From: Azadirachta indica
Lineage: Eukaryota > Streptophyta > Magnoliopsida > Sapindales > Meliaceae
DNA length: 64,000 nucleotides
Direction of reading: 5' to 3'
NCBI GenBank assembly: GCA_022749755.1
Contig: CM040450.1
Span: forward strand, 9,136,913-9,200,912
Shown: piece by piece, positions 33,326-43,499 of the stretch
Numbering within the stretch: the first letter of the stretch is position 1
How the letters are laid out: each line of letters starts with the position of its first letter
Position numbers and translations under genes: made by a program
Notes under the pieces: model-generated
Told to the model about the DNA's origin: nothing
What the model saw: the letters and a program-made list of their open reading frames with translations, nothing else
Databases searched by the model: none

Positions 33326-36300
33326 ATGGAAAGAAACATGAGTTGTTTCCATGGATTTGTTTTGTTTTTGATGAGTATTGCAATTTTTGTACGTGTTAAT
33401 GGGCCGTATGCTTCAGCAACAGTACTCAATACAGAAGATCATGATCATCCTGGTCATCATGATCGTCATGATCTGATCATTGATAAGAAAAATCATATAG
33501 GAAAAGTACTACCCAAGAAGCATGTTTCATCTGCTATTAAGATTGAATATGATAATAGGGCATTGAAGGTTAATGGCAAAAGGAGACTTATATTATCTGG
33601 TTCTATTCATTATCCTAGAAGCACTCCTCAAGTAAGGACTTCTTTATTCATTCACTTAATTAATTTAACTTAATTTTTGGTTAATTTTAATCATTTTTTT
33701 TATTTTATTGTTTAATTTGTACAGATGTGGCCTTCCCTTATGAAGAAGTCAAAAGAAGGTGGCTTAATACAATTGAGACTTACGTGTTTTGGAATGTGCA
33801 TGAGCCTGTTCGTCGACAGGTGCTTATTTTTTAACTCTAATTAATTAATTTTTTTTGGTTAAAAAACATATAATTAATTTTATTTTATTTATTTTGTTTG
33901 TATTAAGTATGATTTTTCCGGAAGGCTTGATCTCGTAAGGTTTATGAAAACCATTCAAAGTGAAGGACTCTTTGCTATTCTTCGAATTGGGCCATATGTT
34001 TGTGCAGAGTGGAATTATGGGTAATTAATTAATTTACTGAAATCTACTTATATTATTTTATTTATTAACATTTATTTATTCTTGATTTTGGTTTTTATTT
34101 TTTATTTTTTATTTTTTTGAATTCGGGGTGGATAGAGGTTTTCCAGTGTGGTTGCATAATATGCCAAACATTACTCTAAGAACAAATAATGAAGTGTACA
34201 AGGTAATTAATTAAACTACTTGTGAATTATTTTATTAATTAATTTTTTATATAAAATGTTTTAATTTGTTTATAATAATATTTTCATTTATTGACATGGA
34301 AATTCAGAATGAGATGAAAGTTTTCACAACAAAAATAGTGAATATGATGAAGAAGGAAAAGCTCTTCGCCTCACAAGGAGGACCTATAATTCTTGCTCAG
34401 GTTTGTAATTGCCTATACATATTCCACTCTCTTTTCCCTGTTTCTGAATTACTAATTGTAATATTAATGCGTGTGAAATTACAGATTGAAAATGAGTATG
34501 GAAATGTGATGAAAGATTATGGAGAAGATGGAAAGAAGTATGTTCAATGGTGTGCTGATTTGGCTCAAAGTTTTCATATTGGTGTACCTTGGATCATGTG
34601 TCAACAGGATGATGCTCCACAGCCAATGGTTCATTTCCCAATTTTACTATTTGATTTTCTCTTTTAATTTTATATTCCCTAATTAATCTCTTTTTTCCAT
34701 TACAGATCAACACATGTAATGGTTTTTACTGTGATCAATTCCATCCCAACAACCCACATAGTCCTAAGATGTGTGGACCGAGAATTGGAGTGGCTGGTAG
34801 CTACCTTTTCTTTTTCATTTTCTTTCTGTATACTCGTATTTATATTTTTGTTAAAACTATGCGTACATAAATATGAATTAGGTTCAAGGACTGGGGAAAA
34901 CCAGACCCACATAGGCCAGCTGAGGATCTAGCCTTTGCTGTAGCTCGTTTCTTCCAAAATGGTGGTAGTCTGATGAACTATTACATGGTAAGATCATGAA
35001 ATTGATCTCAAATGCTCTATATGAAAATTAATATATCATCAGATGATTGATTTGTATGTATTTATTCATGTATGCAGTATCATGGAGGCACTAACTTTGG
35101 GCACACATCTGGGGGTCCATACATTACCACATCATATGACTATGATGCTCCACTCGATGAATATGGTAACTTGAATCAACCCAAATGGGGACATCTCCAA
35201 CAGCTTCATCATCTCCTGACATCCATGGAGAAGACTCTTCTTTATGGTGTTAGGAGAGATGTTGATTATGGAAATAAGATGACTGTGAGTACTACTCTAT
35301 ATATCCTCATATTCTGTTGTGTATACAAACTTTTAACATCTTCAACTTAGTTTAAATTTTAAAAATGTATGTAGGCCTCAGTTTACAGTTACCGTGGGAA
35401 ATCAGTTTGCTTTCTGGCAAATGCAAATACAACAGATGCAATTACAGTTGATTTTCAACGCAGAAAGTACACAATTCCTCCTTGGTCTGTTAGTATTCTT
35501 CCTGATTGCAGTAAAGAGGTTTACAACACAGCTAAGGTGAGTGTGTTGTATTCATATGTCATGATTACTTACTTACTTATTGCAGTTAGTGAATATATCT
35601 AATGAATGGATGAATATGGTCTAGGTTAACAGCCAAACCTCCATAATGGTGAAGAAGCCAAATGAAGCTGATGATGAGAAGGAACCCTACAATCTTCAAT
35701 GGTTTTGGAAACCTGAGGAAATCCATTATGAAATCAACAAGGGAACACTTGCTGGTAGTCATTTGACTGCTCATCAACTCCTTGATCAAAAAGCTGTAAC
35801 TAATGATAGTACTAATGATTACTTGTGGTATATGACCAGGTAATTCTTTTTTCTTTTCTTTTCTTAATTATCTTTATGAAATTAATAAATACTCTCTTGC
35901 TGATACTAATTTTTCTTTTGAATTGTTTCATCTTTTAGTGTTCATATTCATAAGAAAAGCCCCTTTTTGGGCAAGAAAGTAACTCTGCAAGTACACACAA
36001 ATGGACATGTACTCCATACATTCTTGAACAAGAGGCACATTGGTAAGCACTAACTTCCTCTTATTATTATTATTATTATTATTATTTTATTAATTATTGG
36101 GTTTCACTTTGAGCATCAAATGAATAAATTCTTTTGCAGGATCAAAATGGGCTGAAAATGGTAAATATGAGTTCACTTTCAAGAAGCAAGTTAAATTGGC
36201 TCTGGGGATAAATCATCTCACTCTTCTTAGTGCTACAGTTGGTTTATCGGTAAGAAAAAAACTACCTTGTTATTAACAGTAGTGTATAAAACTTCGTATA

Positions 36301-37498
36301 TATCCTGTTATTGATATCATTAAACTAAGTTAATTAAACTAAGTGAATTTGTTTTAGAACTACGGTGGCCACTTTGATACAGTAAAAACTGGCATTGGAG
36401 GACCTGTACAATTGATTGACCGTGCTACAAACACTACAAAAGATCTGTCTTCAAACAAGTGGATATACAAGGTTGGTTTGAATGGTCAAAAATGGAAATT
36501 TTATGACCAACGACACAACAGTCACTGGAATTCTGAACGTCTTCCGACCAGACAAATGTTTGTTTGGTACAAGGTAATTTCACTGGTTATTTGCTATGTT
36601 TAAAATTCGTTAATTACAACTTGATCTGATAATCAAATGCCTGGTGATTTCAGACAACATTCAAATCCCCAATTGGAACTGACCCAGTAGTGTTGGACTT
36701 GCTTGGTTTGGGAAAGGGCGAAGCTTGGATTAATGGGAGAAGCATTGGTCGTTATTGGCCAAGCCTTTACGCTTCTGAAAATGGATGCCCTTCTTTTAAA
36801 TGTCCTTATAATACTTCTTACAGTGGTGATAAATGCACTACTAACTGTGGTAAATCTTCTCAGCGATGGTAAGTAAATAGAACCATCAAGCTTAAGTTCA
36901 TCAATTAATAACAATGATTATCTCAACTTTATTTAATTCTTCTGTTTTCTCTTCAATTTCCAGGTACCATGTTCCTCGGGAATACCTCAATTATAGAGCA
37001 AATGACCTGGTTTTGTTCGAAGAACTTGGGGGCACTCCTGATCATGTTAACATCCGAACTGTTACAGTTGGAAAAGCTTGTGCTCATGCTTATCACGGAA
37101 GCACTTTGAGACTATCTTGCCAAGGAGGAAGACAATTTTCTAAAATTAATTTTGCAAGTTTTGGTAAACCTGAGGGTACTTGTGGATCATTCAGGAAAGG
37201 CCGTTGTGGGTCTTCGAAAGCTCTTTCAGTTATCCAAAAGGTATAATTACTATATTACCCCTTATATCTGACAGGATTTACATGAAACCAATAGAATTGA
37301 AGTGTAGATTTATGTTTTAAATTTGTTTATGTTTCCATGCTACCTTTCTAACGGAAATATGCTGTTTGTTGTCAAATATGACAGGCTTGTCTTGGCAAAG
37401 AAAGTTGTTCCATACATGTGTCTGAATCGTCTTTGGGGCCTACTGGTTGTCATGCTGATGCTGCTCAATTTAGGTTGGCTGTTGAAGCCATATGTTAG
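33326..37498 (+). pseudogene. beta-galactosidase (GH35, SUEL lectin tail), 17 exons, two frameshifts
   Basis: GH35 enzymes remove terminal beta-galactose from wall polysaccharides in the apoplast. Exons: 33326-33631, 33725-33819, 33908-34020, 34136-34202, 34308-34400, 34485-34628, 34706-34796, 34882-34987, 35078-35284, 35375-35536, 35625-35839, 35939-36042, 36140-36249, 36358-36573, 36654-36868, 36964-37240, 37385-37498. All junctions are GT-AG. The intended product would be about 877 residues: signal peptide, His-rich linker, catalytic domain (IENEYGN acid/base region), beta-sandwich domains and a Cys-rich SUEL lectin end (LGPTGCHADAAQF). Exon 2 is one base short (95 nt where 96 is expected, near 33766), giving a stop at 33936-33938 after 143 codons. 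Exon 7 has two extra bases (near 34770), hitting the nucleophile motif TENW. Either this is a pseudogene or both indels are assembly errors; everything else is well preserved. Confidence 0.92.
36059..36087. repeat. (TTA)n microsatellite in beta-galactosidase intron 12
   Basis: About nine TTA units directly after the exon 12 donor site. Confidence 0.9.
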
Positions 37499-37612
37499 GT
37501 TTCGTTTTTGTTACTTCCTTTAGATTTTTACGAATTCATTCTGTGAATTCTTTTCATTTTCAAGATGTTAGGAACTGGGATTTACTTTAAAAGTGCATAT
37601 TAATTCTTTTTC

Positions 37613-37618
37613 AATAAA
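37613..37618 (+). terminator. poly(A) signal, beta-galactosidase
   Basis: AATAAA lies 115 bp after the stop codon, the only clear canonical signal before the convergent PPR gene begins its 3' end. Confidence 0.5.
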
Positions 37619-37737
37619 ATATTTGTTGTTTTTCCTCATCAATTATATTTTCCATCACTGTCCCACGAATCCAAGGCTTTCTAAGCTACCTTGCATTTGA
37701 TTTTTTGCAATCTGAGACAGCAACACAAGTTTTGTAA

Positions 37738-37756
37738 TGTGTGTGTGTGTGTGTAT
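37738..37756. repeat. (TG)n microsatellite between the convergent genes
   Basis: About nine TG units in the roughly 500 bp that separate the 3' ends of the beta-galactosidase and the PPR gene. Confidence 0.85.
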
Positions 37757-37999
37757 AAACCCCAAATATTAAAAAAAATGCTCACTAACATTAACTATAA
37801 ACTCAGTTTTCAATTACTTGATGGAATATATTTATCAGAGTTACACACGTCATTGCTGAAAATACATAGATCTTAGGCTATACACTACACATCTTGAGAG
37901 TCCTCAATTTAACAAAATTGGGGAAAAATAAAAATCATATTACAACAGTCTACCAATACTTAGAAGAAGATTGGTTCTGGTCAACCTGCATATGATCAA

Positions 38000-40648
38000 C
38001 TACCAGAAATTTTTGCATGAACACTGGCCATTTAAAATATGATGAAATCCTGAAGCATCCCTCAAAAACATCTCTCTTCTAGTGACAACTGAGACATATT
38101 TCAAGAATGAATGGCAGTCCCCACAAATGAGGACGTTCTTCACTATTCGAATGGGTTGTCCATGGCGTGTTGTTAGAAGGCCGTAGGTTGCTGCTAGTTT
38201 TGCACTATGATAGAACAGGAAATCCTTCTTCTGATGCTCCTCCACTTCATGAAGAACAAAGCTAGTATCTGGCACATATCCAGCTTTTAGGCATTCTAGG
38301 ATAAGTATTTCTAAACCACTGTAGATATCTTTCTCTTGTGGATGGGATTTATCTCTAACATAAAAGGAATGTACTTTATTCTGATGAATGATCCAACTTC
38401 GACTTGGGTGTTTCCGAAATCCCTTCCCCCGCATATCCTCCCTGACCATTTCAGCATTGGGCCATCTCCCAGATGCAGAATATAGATTTGATACAAGCAC
38501 ATATGTAGAGGGATCCTGTGGTTCCATAGAAATTATATGCTTTGCAACCCGTTTCCCAATAGTTGTATTTGACTGAATTCTACAACTATCAAGTAAAGCT
38601 CGCCAAACAGAAGCCTTGGGCTCGAAAGGCATCTTATTTATTATTTCTTCTGCTTCTTCAAGGAAACCCCAGTATCCCAAAACACCAACCAAAGATGCAT
38701 AATGCTCTGAAGTAGGCTCAATGTCATAAATTGCTTTCATGGAAAGAAACAAATTACGACAACTATCAACTGAATTTGAGTTAGTGTATTTGTAAGCTGA
38801 GATAATTAATGCAAAACTTACTGCATCTGGCTTTATACTAGCATTCTCCATCCGAGACCACACAGCAAGGGCCTCATCACCCTTCCGGTGAAGAAGATGG
38901 CCAGCAATCAAAGTATTCCATGACACTATATCATGCGAGGGCATTATATGGAATGCAGTAATTGCATTATTCATGTTGCCACACTTAAAATACATACTAA
39001 TTATGGAATTTGCCACTAATACATCAGATGAGAACCCTCTCTTAAGTACAAGATTGTGGATTTGCTTTCCCATCTCAAAAAACCCTAAAGTTCCACAGAC
39101 GCCAAGTACTGAAGTTAACATCACTTCATCTGCAACTACCATTCCTTCCGATTGACAATTGTGGAAAAGTGATAGTGCACGTTCTGGCTGCCCATTTCGA
39201 GCATATCCACACAGCATTGATGTCCAAATTATTGAGCCATCTCGGTCTGTTGGCCACCGGTGAAACATCTTCTCAGCATCTGCCATCCTCCCACACCTTG
39301 TCCACATATCAAGCAATGCTGCTTCAATGCAAGCATTTGAACCAAAACCACACTTTGTAACAAAACCATAAATCTGTTCACTCAATTTCGCTTCCATGAG
39401 CAACCCACAAGCATTAACAAGACTAGTCAAAGTGAAATCTGTTAACACTAAACCCTGCTCCACCATCTGAACAAATAAATCCAGTGCTTCCACAGCTTTG
39501 CCATTTTTACAGAATCCCGCCAGAAGAGCATTGTAAGAAATACAATTCTTCTCTGGCATCTTGTCAAATATCTCTACAGCCAAATCCACATATCCGAATT
39601 CCATGTACGCTGTAATCATCTCTGTCCAGGTAATAATATCTCTTACAGGCATCCTCTCAAACAAAGCTGCCACATCTTTTATACTCCCACACCTTGTGTA
39701 GAACCCAATAAGTGCATTTTTGACACTCAAATTGGTCTCAAATCCAACTCTAATAGCATGAGCATGAACTGCTAGGCCTTCCATCAAAGCGAAGCAACCA
39801 CTGCAAGCAGTCAAAAGTGTTGAAATTGTGAAATAATCAACTCTAAACCCATTATCTCTGTTTACATCTCGAAACAGTTCAAATGCTTTCTCATACCTAA
39901 GCTCCTTAACGAGACTGGAAATCATAGTATTCCATGAAACAGTATCTCTGTACGGCAATTCATCAAACAATTTAAGCACATAATCCAAATGCTCACTAAA
40001 TTTGCTATATAATCCCATAAGAGCATTAACAACAAAAACACTGTCCAAATAACCCATTTTGACTATCAAACCATGAACTTGTAAACCCAACTCTAACTCC
40101 ATAATTCTACTACAAGCAGTCAAAATAGCAACAAAACTATGCTCATTAGGTTGGATACCTTCCGTCCTCATCCTAGAAAAAAGTTTAATAGCGTCGTCCT
40201 CTCGACTTGATTTGGCAAAACCCGAAATTAACGAAGTAAAAGACACAACATTTGGGTTTGAAAGACCCGCAAAGATTTTGCAAGCATCAGAAACATAACC
40301 CAGTCTCAGATAAGCTGACATGAGAGGATTACCTAGATGGATATCTTCCTGTTCCTGAAGCTTCATGACTGAAGCATGTACGGCTCTAGCGAGTGAAACA
40401 TCACTACATTGAACCGAAAAGCGAAGCAAAACGAAGAAGCTATCAATGTCAATACCTCTGTTGTTTGATGAAGAAGATAAGAGTTGATTGAGGGGGTAAG
40501 AAGAGACAAGCGAAAGTGGCTGCTGCGGCGTGTTGGTAGCGGAGAAGAGAAGATTACTGGGTTTGAGTTTAGGCAGAGAAATAGAAGGTGAAGGTAGAGA
40601 AGAAAATAACTGAAACGAGTTTTTCGGTTGGATAACGGTGGTCGCCAT
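38000..40648 (-). CDS. EMB175: DYW-type pentatricopeptide repeat protein, EMB175 (At5g03800) orthologue
   Basis: An intronless 882-codon gene. PLS-class PPR proteins bind specific organelle transcripts; loss of EMB175 in Arabidopsis causes embryo arrest (family knowledge). Residues 1 to about 60 are Ser/Pro-rich and fit an organelle transit peptide. PPR motifs of P, L and S type fill about residues 70-690 (for example VVSFTSLISGFAKS, DTVSWNTMISSLVKE, DIVSWNTLIAGHLLH). E/E+ motifs and a DYW domain finish the protein: CGDCHSFLKYVS, GFHHILNGQCSC and the last three residues NFW in place of DYW. The deaminase active-site segment reads HSAKLA where most DYW proteins have HSEKLA, so the catalytic Glu is absent. 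The ATG at 40648 begins the only frame and is followed by the transit-like segment. It lies tail to tail with the beta-galactosidase. Orthology rests on close agreement across the whole length from memory. Confidence 0.93.
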   Translation of the reverse strand: MATTVIQPKNSFQLFSSLPSPSISLPKLKPSNLLFSATNTPQQPLSLVSSYPLNQLLSSSSNNRGIDIDSFFVLLRFSVQCSDVSLARAVHASVMKLQEQEDIHLGNPLMSAYLRLGYVSDACKIFAGLSNPNVVSFTSLISGFAKSSREDDAIKLFSRMRTEGIQPNEHSFVAILTACSRIMELELGLQVHGLIVKMGYLDSVFVVNALMGLYSKFSEHLDYVLKLFDELPYRDTVSWNTMISSLVKELRYEKAFELFRDVNRDNGFRVDYFTISTLLTACSGCFALMEGLAVHAHAIRVGFETNLSVKNALIGFYTRCGSIKDVAALFERMPVRDIITWTEMITAYMEFGYVDLAVEIFDKMPEKNCISYNALLAGFCKNGKAVEALDLFVQMVEQGLVLTDFTLTSLVNACGLLMEAKLSEQIYGFVTKCGFGSNACIEAALLDMWTRCGRMADAEKMFHRWPTDRDGSIIWTSMLCGYARNGQPERALSLFHNCQSEGMVVADEVMLTSVLGVCGTLGFFEMGKQIHNLVLKRGFSSDVLVANSIISMYFKCGNMNNAITAFHIMPSHDIVSWNTLIAGHLLHRKGDEALAVWSRMENASIKPDAVSFALIISAYKYTNSNSVDSCRNLFLSMKAIYDIEPTSEHYASLVGVLGYWGFLEEAEEIINKMPFEPKASVWRALLDSCRIQSNTTIGKRVAKHIISMEPQDPSTYVLVSNLYSASGRWPNAEMVREDMRGKGFRKHPSRSWIIHQNKVHSFYVRDKSHPQEKDIYSGLEILILECLKAGYVPDTSFVLHEVEEHQKKDFLFYHSAKLAATYGLLTTRHGQPIRIVKNVLICGDCHSFLKYVSVVTRREMFLRDASGFHHILNGQCSCKNFW

Positions 40649-41790
40649 GAATTTCAGGCGCCAACCATAACTGTGGCAGAAGACTGCTGTTTTATTCGGA
40701 TGAATCTTTATAATTGAAATAACTTCACTAAAACAGTTGCATCCCTAAGCTTTCACAAAATAATAAATTAGCATTTGATTTGATTAATTTTAACAGTTTT
40801 GTCCCAGATACACTGAAACACGTTGATGGAAGTAGGCTAAAGGCGGGTTTGGGAATGTTATGATTTATAAAATAATCAGCAGTTAATATGTTTAAAAAAT
40901 AATTAATTTTTAAAAATAATCAGCTATTATTGAAAATGTTGTAAGTTTCAAAAGTTTAGAATGTTCGTCTTGTAAATCTTAATACTAATCTATTACTCAA
41001 GTAACAAGTAATTTTTACCTATTAGTAAATTTAAAAGTTATTTGTTACTTAATTTGATGATTCTTTTTTAAATTCAATAAAAAAATTTTCTTTTCTTGTG
41101 GTAAAGCATCCAATATATTTATATAAAGTTTATATTTATGCATTATATATTTTTATCATATACTTAATGCCTATTTATTTTTTATTTGAAGTTTGACTAT
41201 AATTCAATTTCAATTTTGATTAAATGTTTTAAAGTCATTTGTTTTCTAACTTAACATTCAAATATTTGGTAATTATATTAGAATAAATTTGGTACATATT
41301 GTAATTATGGTGATGTAAATTTGTCTAATTCAACTTTAATTAATATTGTATTGAAGTAAAATATAGTATAATTACTATATAAATTTGTACAGGTAGAATT
41401 AGATATTCATGTTTTTTGAAAATTTTATAATTTTCATTTATTGTTTTAAATTAAAAAAATTTAAAATTATTATTTAATCAAATAAAATTGATTAAAAATT
41501 AAAAATTAATATTATATATATTAATAAAAAAAATTAACAAAAAGGGCAAAAATAGGTTTTAAATACTAACCAAACAAAATTTGAATAGTAAAAAATTTTA
41601 TCTGTAGCCCAACAAGTAAACAGTAATATATCGGCCCAATACGTTATGACTACTGCACTGTTTATGGGCTGATTTGCTTAGCCTGGCACGGTCCATTACT
41701 GTTTATGTGATCGTTAATCTATTAAATATAAGGATAGTTTAACAAAATATAATATTTTTGAAACATATAGGGACCTTAACGTTAATAACC
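40649..41790. other. intergenic region upstream of the PPR gene
   Basis: It holds the minus-strand PPR promoter (near 40650-40750) and AT-rich sequence. No coding feature is seen. Confidence 0.5.
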
Positions 41791-41976
41791 TCTATATATA
41801 TTTGACAACCTTCCCCCTTTCTGCAGCCGGCCTCTTGTCTCCTCTCGTCCAAACTCGAATCGCCGTCGCCTCCACGCCATTGCGGCTTCTTCTTGTGCTC
41901 GCATCTTTCTTGCCCTTCTTCTTCTTCTGATGACAAACAAGATTTCTCAGCTGCCAATTTGTTGAGGATTAGAAGG
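41791..41976 (+). promoter_or_regulatory. TATA box and pyrimidine-rich leader exon of an unidentified gene
   Basis: CTATATATATTTG at 41791-41803 is followed by a sharp rise in C and T content (CCTCTTGTCTCCTCTCGTCC), typical of a plant 5' untranslated leader. It ends with AGAAG/GTATTTTT at about 41975, a good splice donor. The minus strand has a 72-codon ORF here, but it is probably a shadow of the low-complexity leader. The leader has no ATG-led long frame, so it would be a non-coding first exon. Confidence 0.4.
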
Positions 41977-43032
41977 TATTTTTATTTTTTATTTTTTTTG
42001 TTATATGAATTAGATAATTCGAATGCTGTAATTGTGATATGATTGATGACGGGAGTAGGGTTAGGAAGATGCACTTATTCTGGAGAACTTGGAGTTTTGA
42101 AGCTATTGATGTCAAAATTAATAATTCCTTGGCAAAATTTTTTAATGTTGCAAAATTGTTTCTAAGTTTGAATGTGAAATTAAAATAAATAGATATAAAT
42201 AGGAATGAGAAAATTAAGAATTCATTGGAGTTTTGTGATTGTTTTTCTTAATGAGAAATTGTGAAATTTGATAAGAGAAAACACATTAAGTTTCTAGATA
42301 ATTTTACAAGATGATTCTGCAATAAAAATGAGTTGAATTATATCTCTTTTGTACTGCTTGTTTAGGCTGGTTGGAAGAGATTACAAATTTAAAGTTTTTT
42401 TTTAATTTATTTTACATATGATACTGCAAAATCCAAGAAAGAATTTAAATGTAAGATATTTTTAAGATTATTAGTCTCTTTAATATCAATGCTAGTTGAG
42501 ACTTATTGTTGAAAACGAAGGCCTATTAGCTAGATTGTCCTAAATGTTCAGCTAGATTGTCTTAAATGTTCTCTCTTTTAGAGAGAAGCTAAAACATTAA
42601 TTATTACAACACAAAACATTAATTATTGAATTAGTGACACAATAATAATTATAAAAAAAATAATTAATAACTTAACATTTAGGTTCATGATATAGACCTA
42701 TTACAACCATAAAATAATTTTATAACAAGTTCACATTTTGATATTACAAGTCATGTTTATTTGTTACAAGTCTTCCTATAAATTTTATTAGATTCAATGA
42801 AAAATTTACAAAGTTAATTTTAAGGTAAAATAAAAGACTTAAAATTTCAATATTAATTTTAATTTATCTTAACGATTTCATTTTATTATTATGCACTGGT
42901 TTGCAAAATAAATTGGCTCAATTCTTTTTATCATTTTCCAGTGAACAAAAAAAAAAGATAAAGAAAGGCAGGAAGACTAGAAAGGCCCGATCCAATTCTC
43001 CTTTTTAGTTATCCGTATCTTGTGCTGGGCTA

Positions 43033-43160
43033 ATTAATTTACTGAACTTAGGTTTTGCTCAATGCAAATGTGAGAGATATTCAAAATCAGTGGCAAGAGT
43101 GGAAGCCAGAACCAACTCTATTCTTAGTCTTCTTCTCTGGCTGAGTTCGTGGTCACCGGT
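43033..43160 (+). other. candidate internal exon of the unidentified gene
   Basis: After TTACTGAACTTAG the plus strand is open for about 40 codons (CKCERYSKSVARVEARTNSI, then a Leu/Trp/Ser-rich stretch), with possible donors at 43161 (CCG/GTCC) or 43178 (AG/GTAG). Composition is gene-like compared with the AT-rich flanks. The frame, the boundaries and even the coding nature are uncertain; I recognise no family. Confidence 0.25.
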
Positions 43161-43344
43161 CCCAAGCCAAGAGAGAAGGTAGTTTTCTGGTTGGAATTTG
43201 CTTTTACTATCTGTTTGGTCCTTGCCTTCTTTTCTCGACATCCACTCGATGAAGAAGAAACAAAAAATTAATATTGTTATTTTTTAAAAGTTTTTCTTCA
43301 TTTTCTTAGTAGCCAAGCAATTTATTGATGTGTATGATTATTAG

Positions 43345-43464
43345 ACTGAAGAACTAAAGGGAAGATTAAGGAAGCTAGCAAGAGGAGCAGAGAGGGATGG
43401 GCATCAAGAGCTTGTTAAGGATATGATGCCCCCGAATGACCTGACTGAGCCTTTCTCTTCCTAA
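43345..43464 (+). CDS. candidate last exon of an unidentified small protein
   Basis: Right after a plausible acceptor (GATTATTAG) the plus strand encodes 39 residues and a stop: TEELKGRLRKLARGAERDGH, then QELVKDMMPPNDLTEPFSS. The polar, helix-favouring composition and balanced codons look like real protein and unlike the surrounding AT-rich noise. An upstream exon at about 43033-43160 could join in frame with a donor at 43161. I do not recognise the protein. A worn pseudogene or chance ORF remains possible. Confidence 0.3.
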   Translation, partial: TEELKGRLRKLARGAERDGHQELVKDMMPPNDLTEPFSS

Positions 43465-43499
43465 AAGGATCAATTTTGGTAACTTTTATTATTTTAATT

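Noticed and set aside
43059..43241. 60-codon minus-strand ORF opposite the candidate exon
   Set aside because: It overlaps the plus-strand candidate exon; neither splice sites nor family support favour the minus strand.
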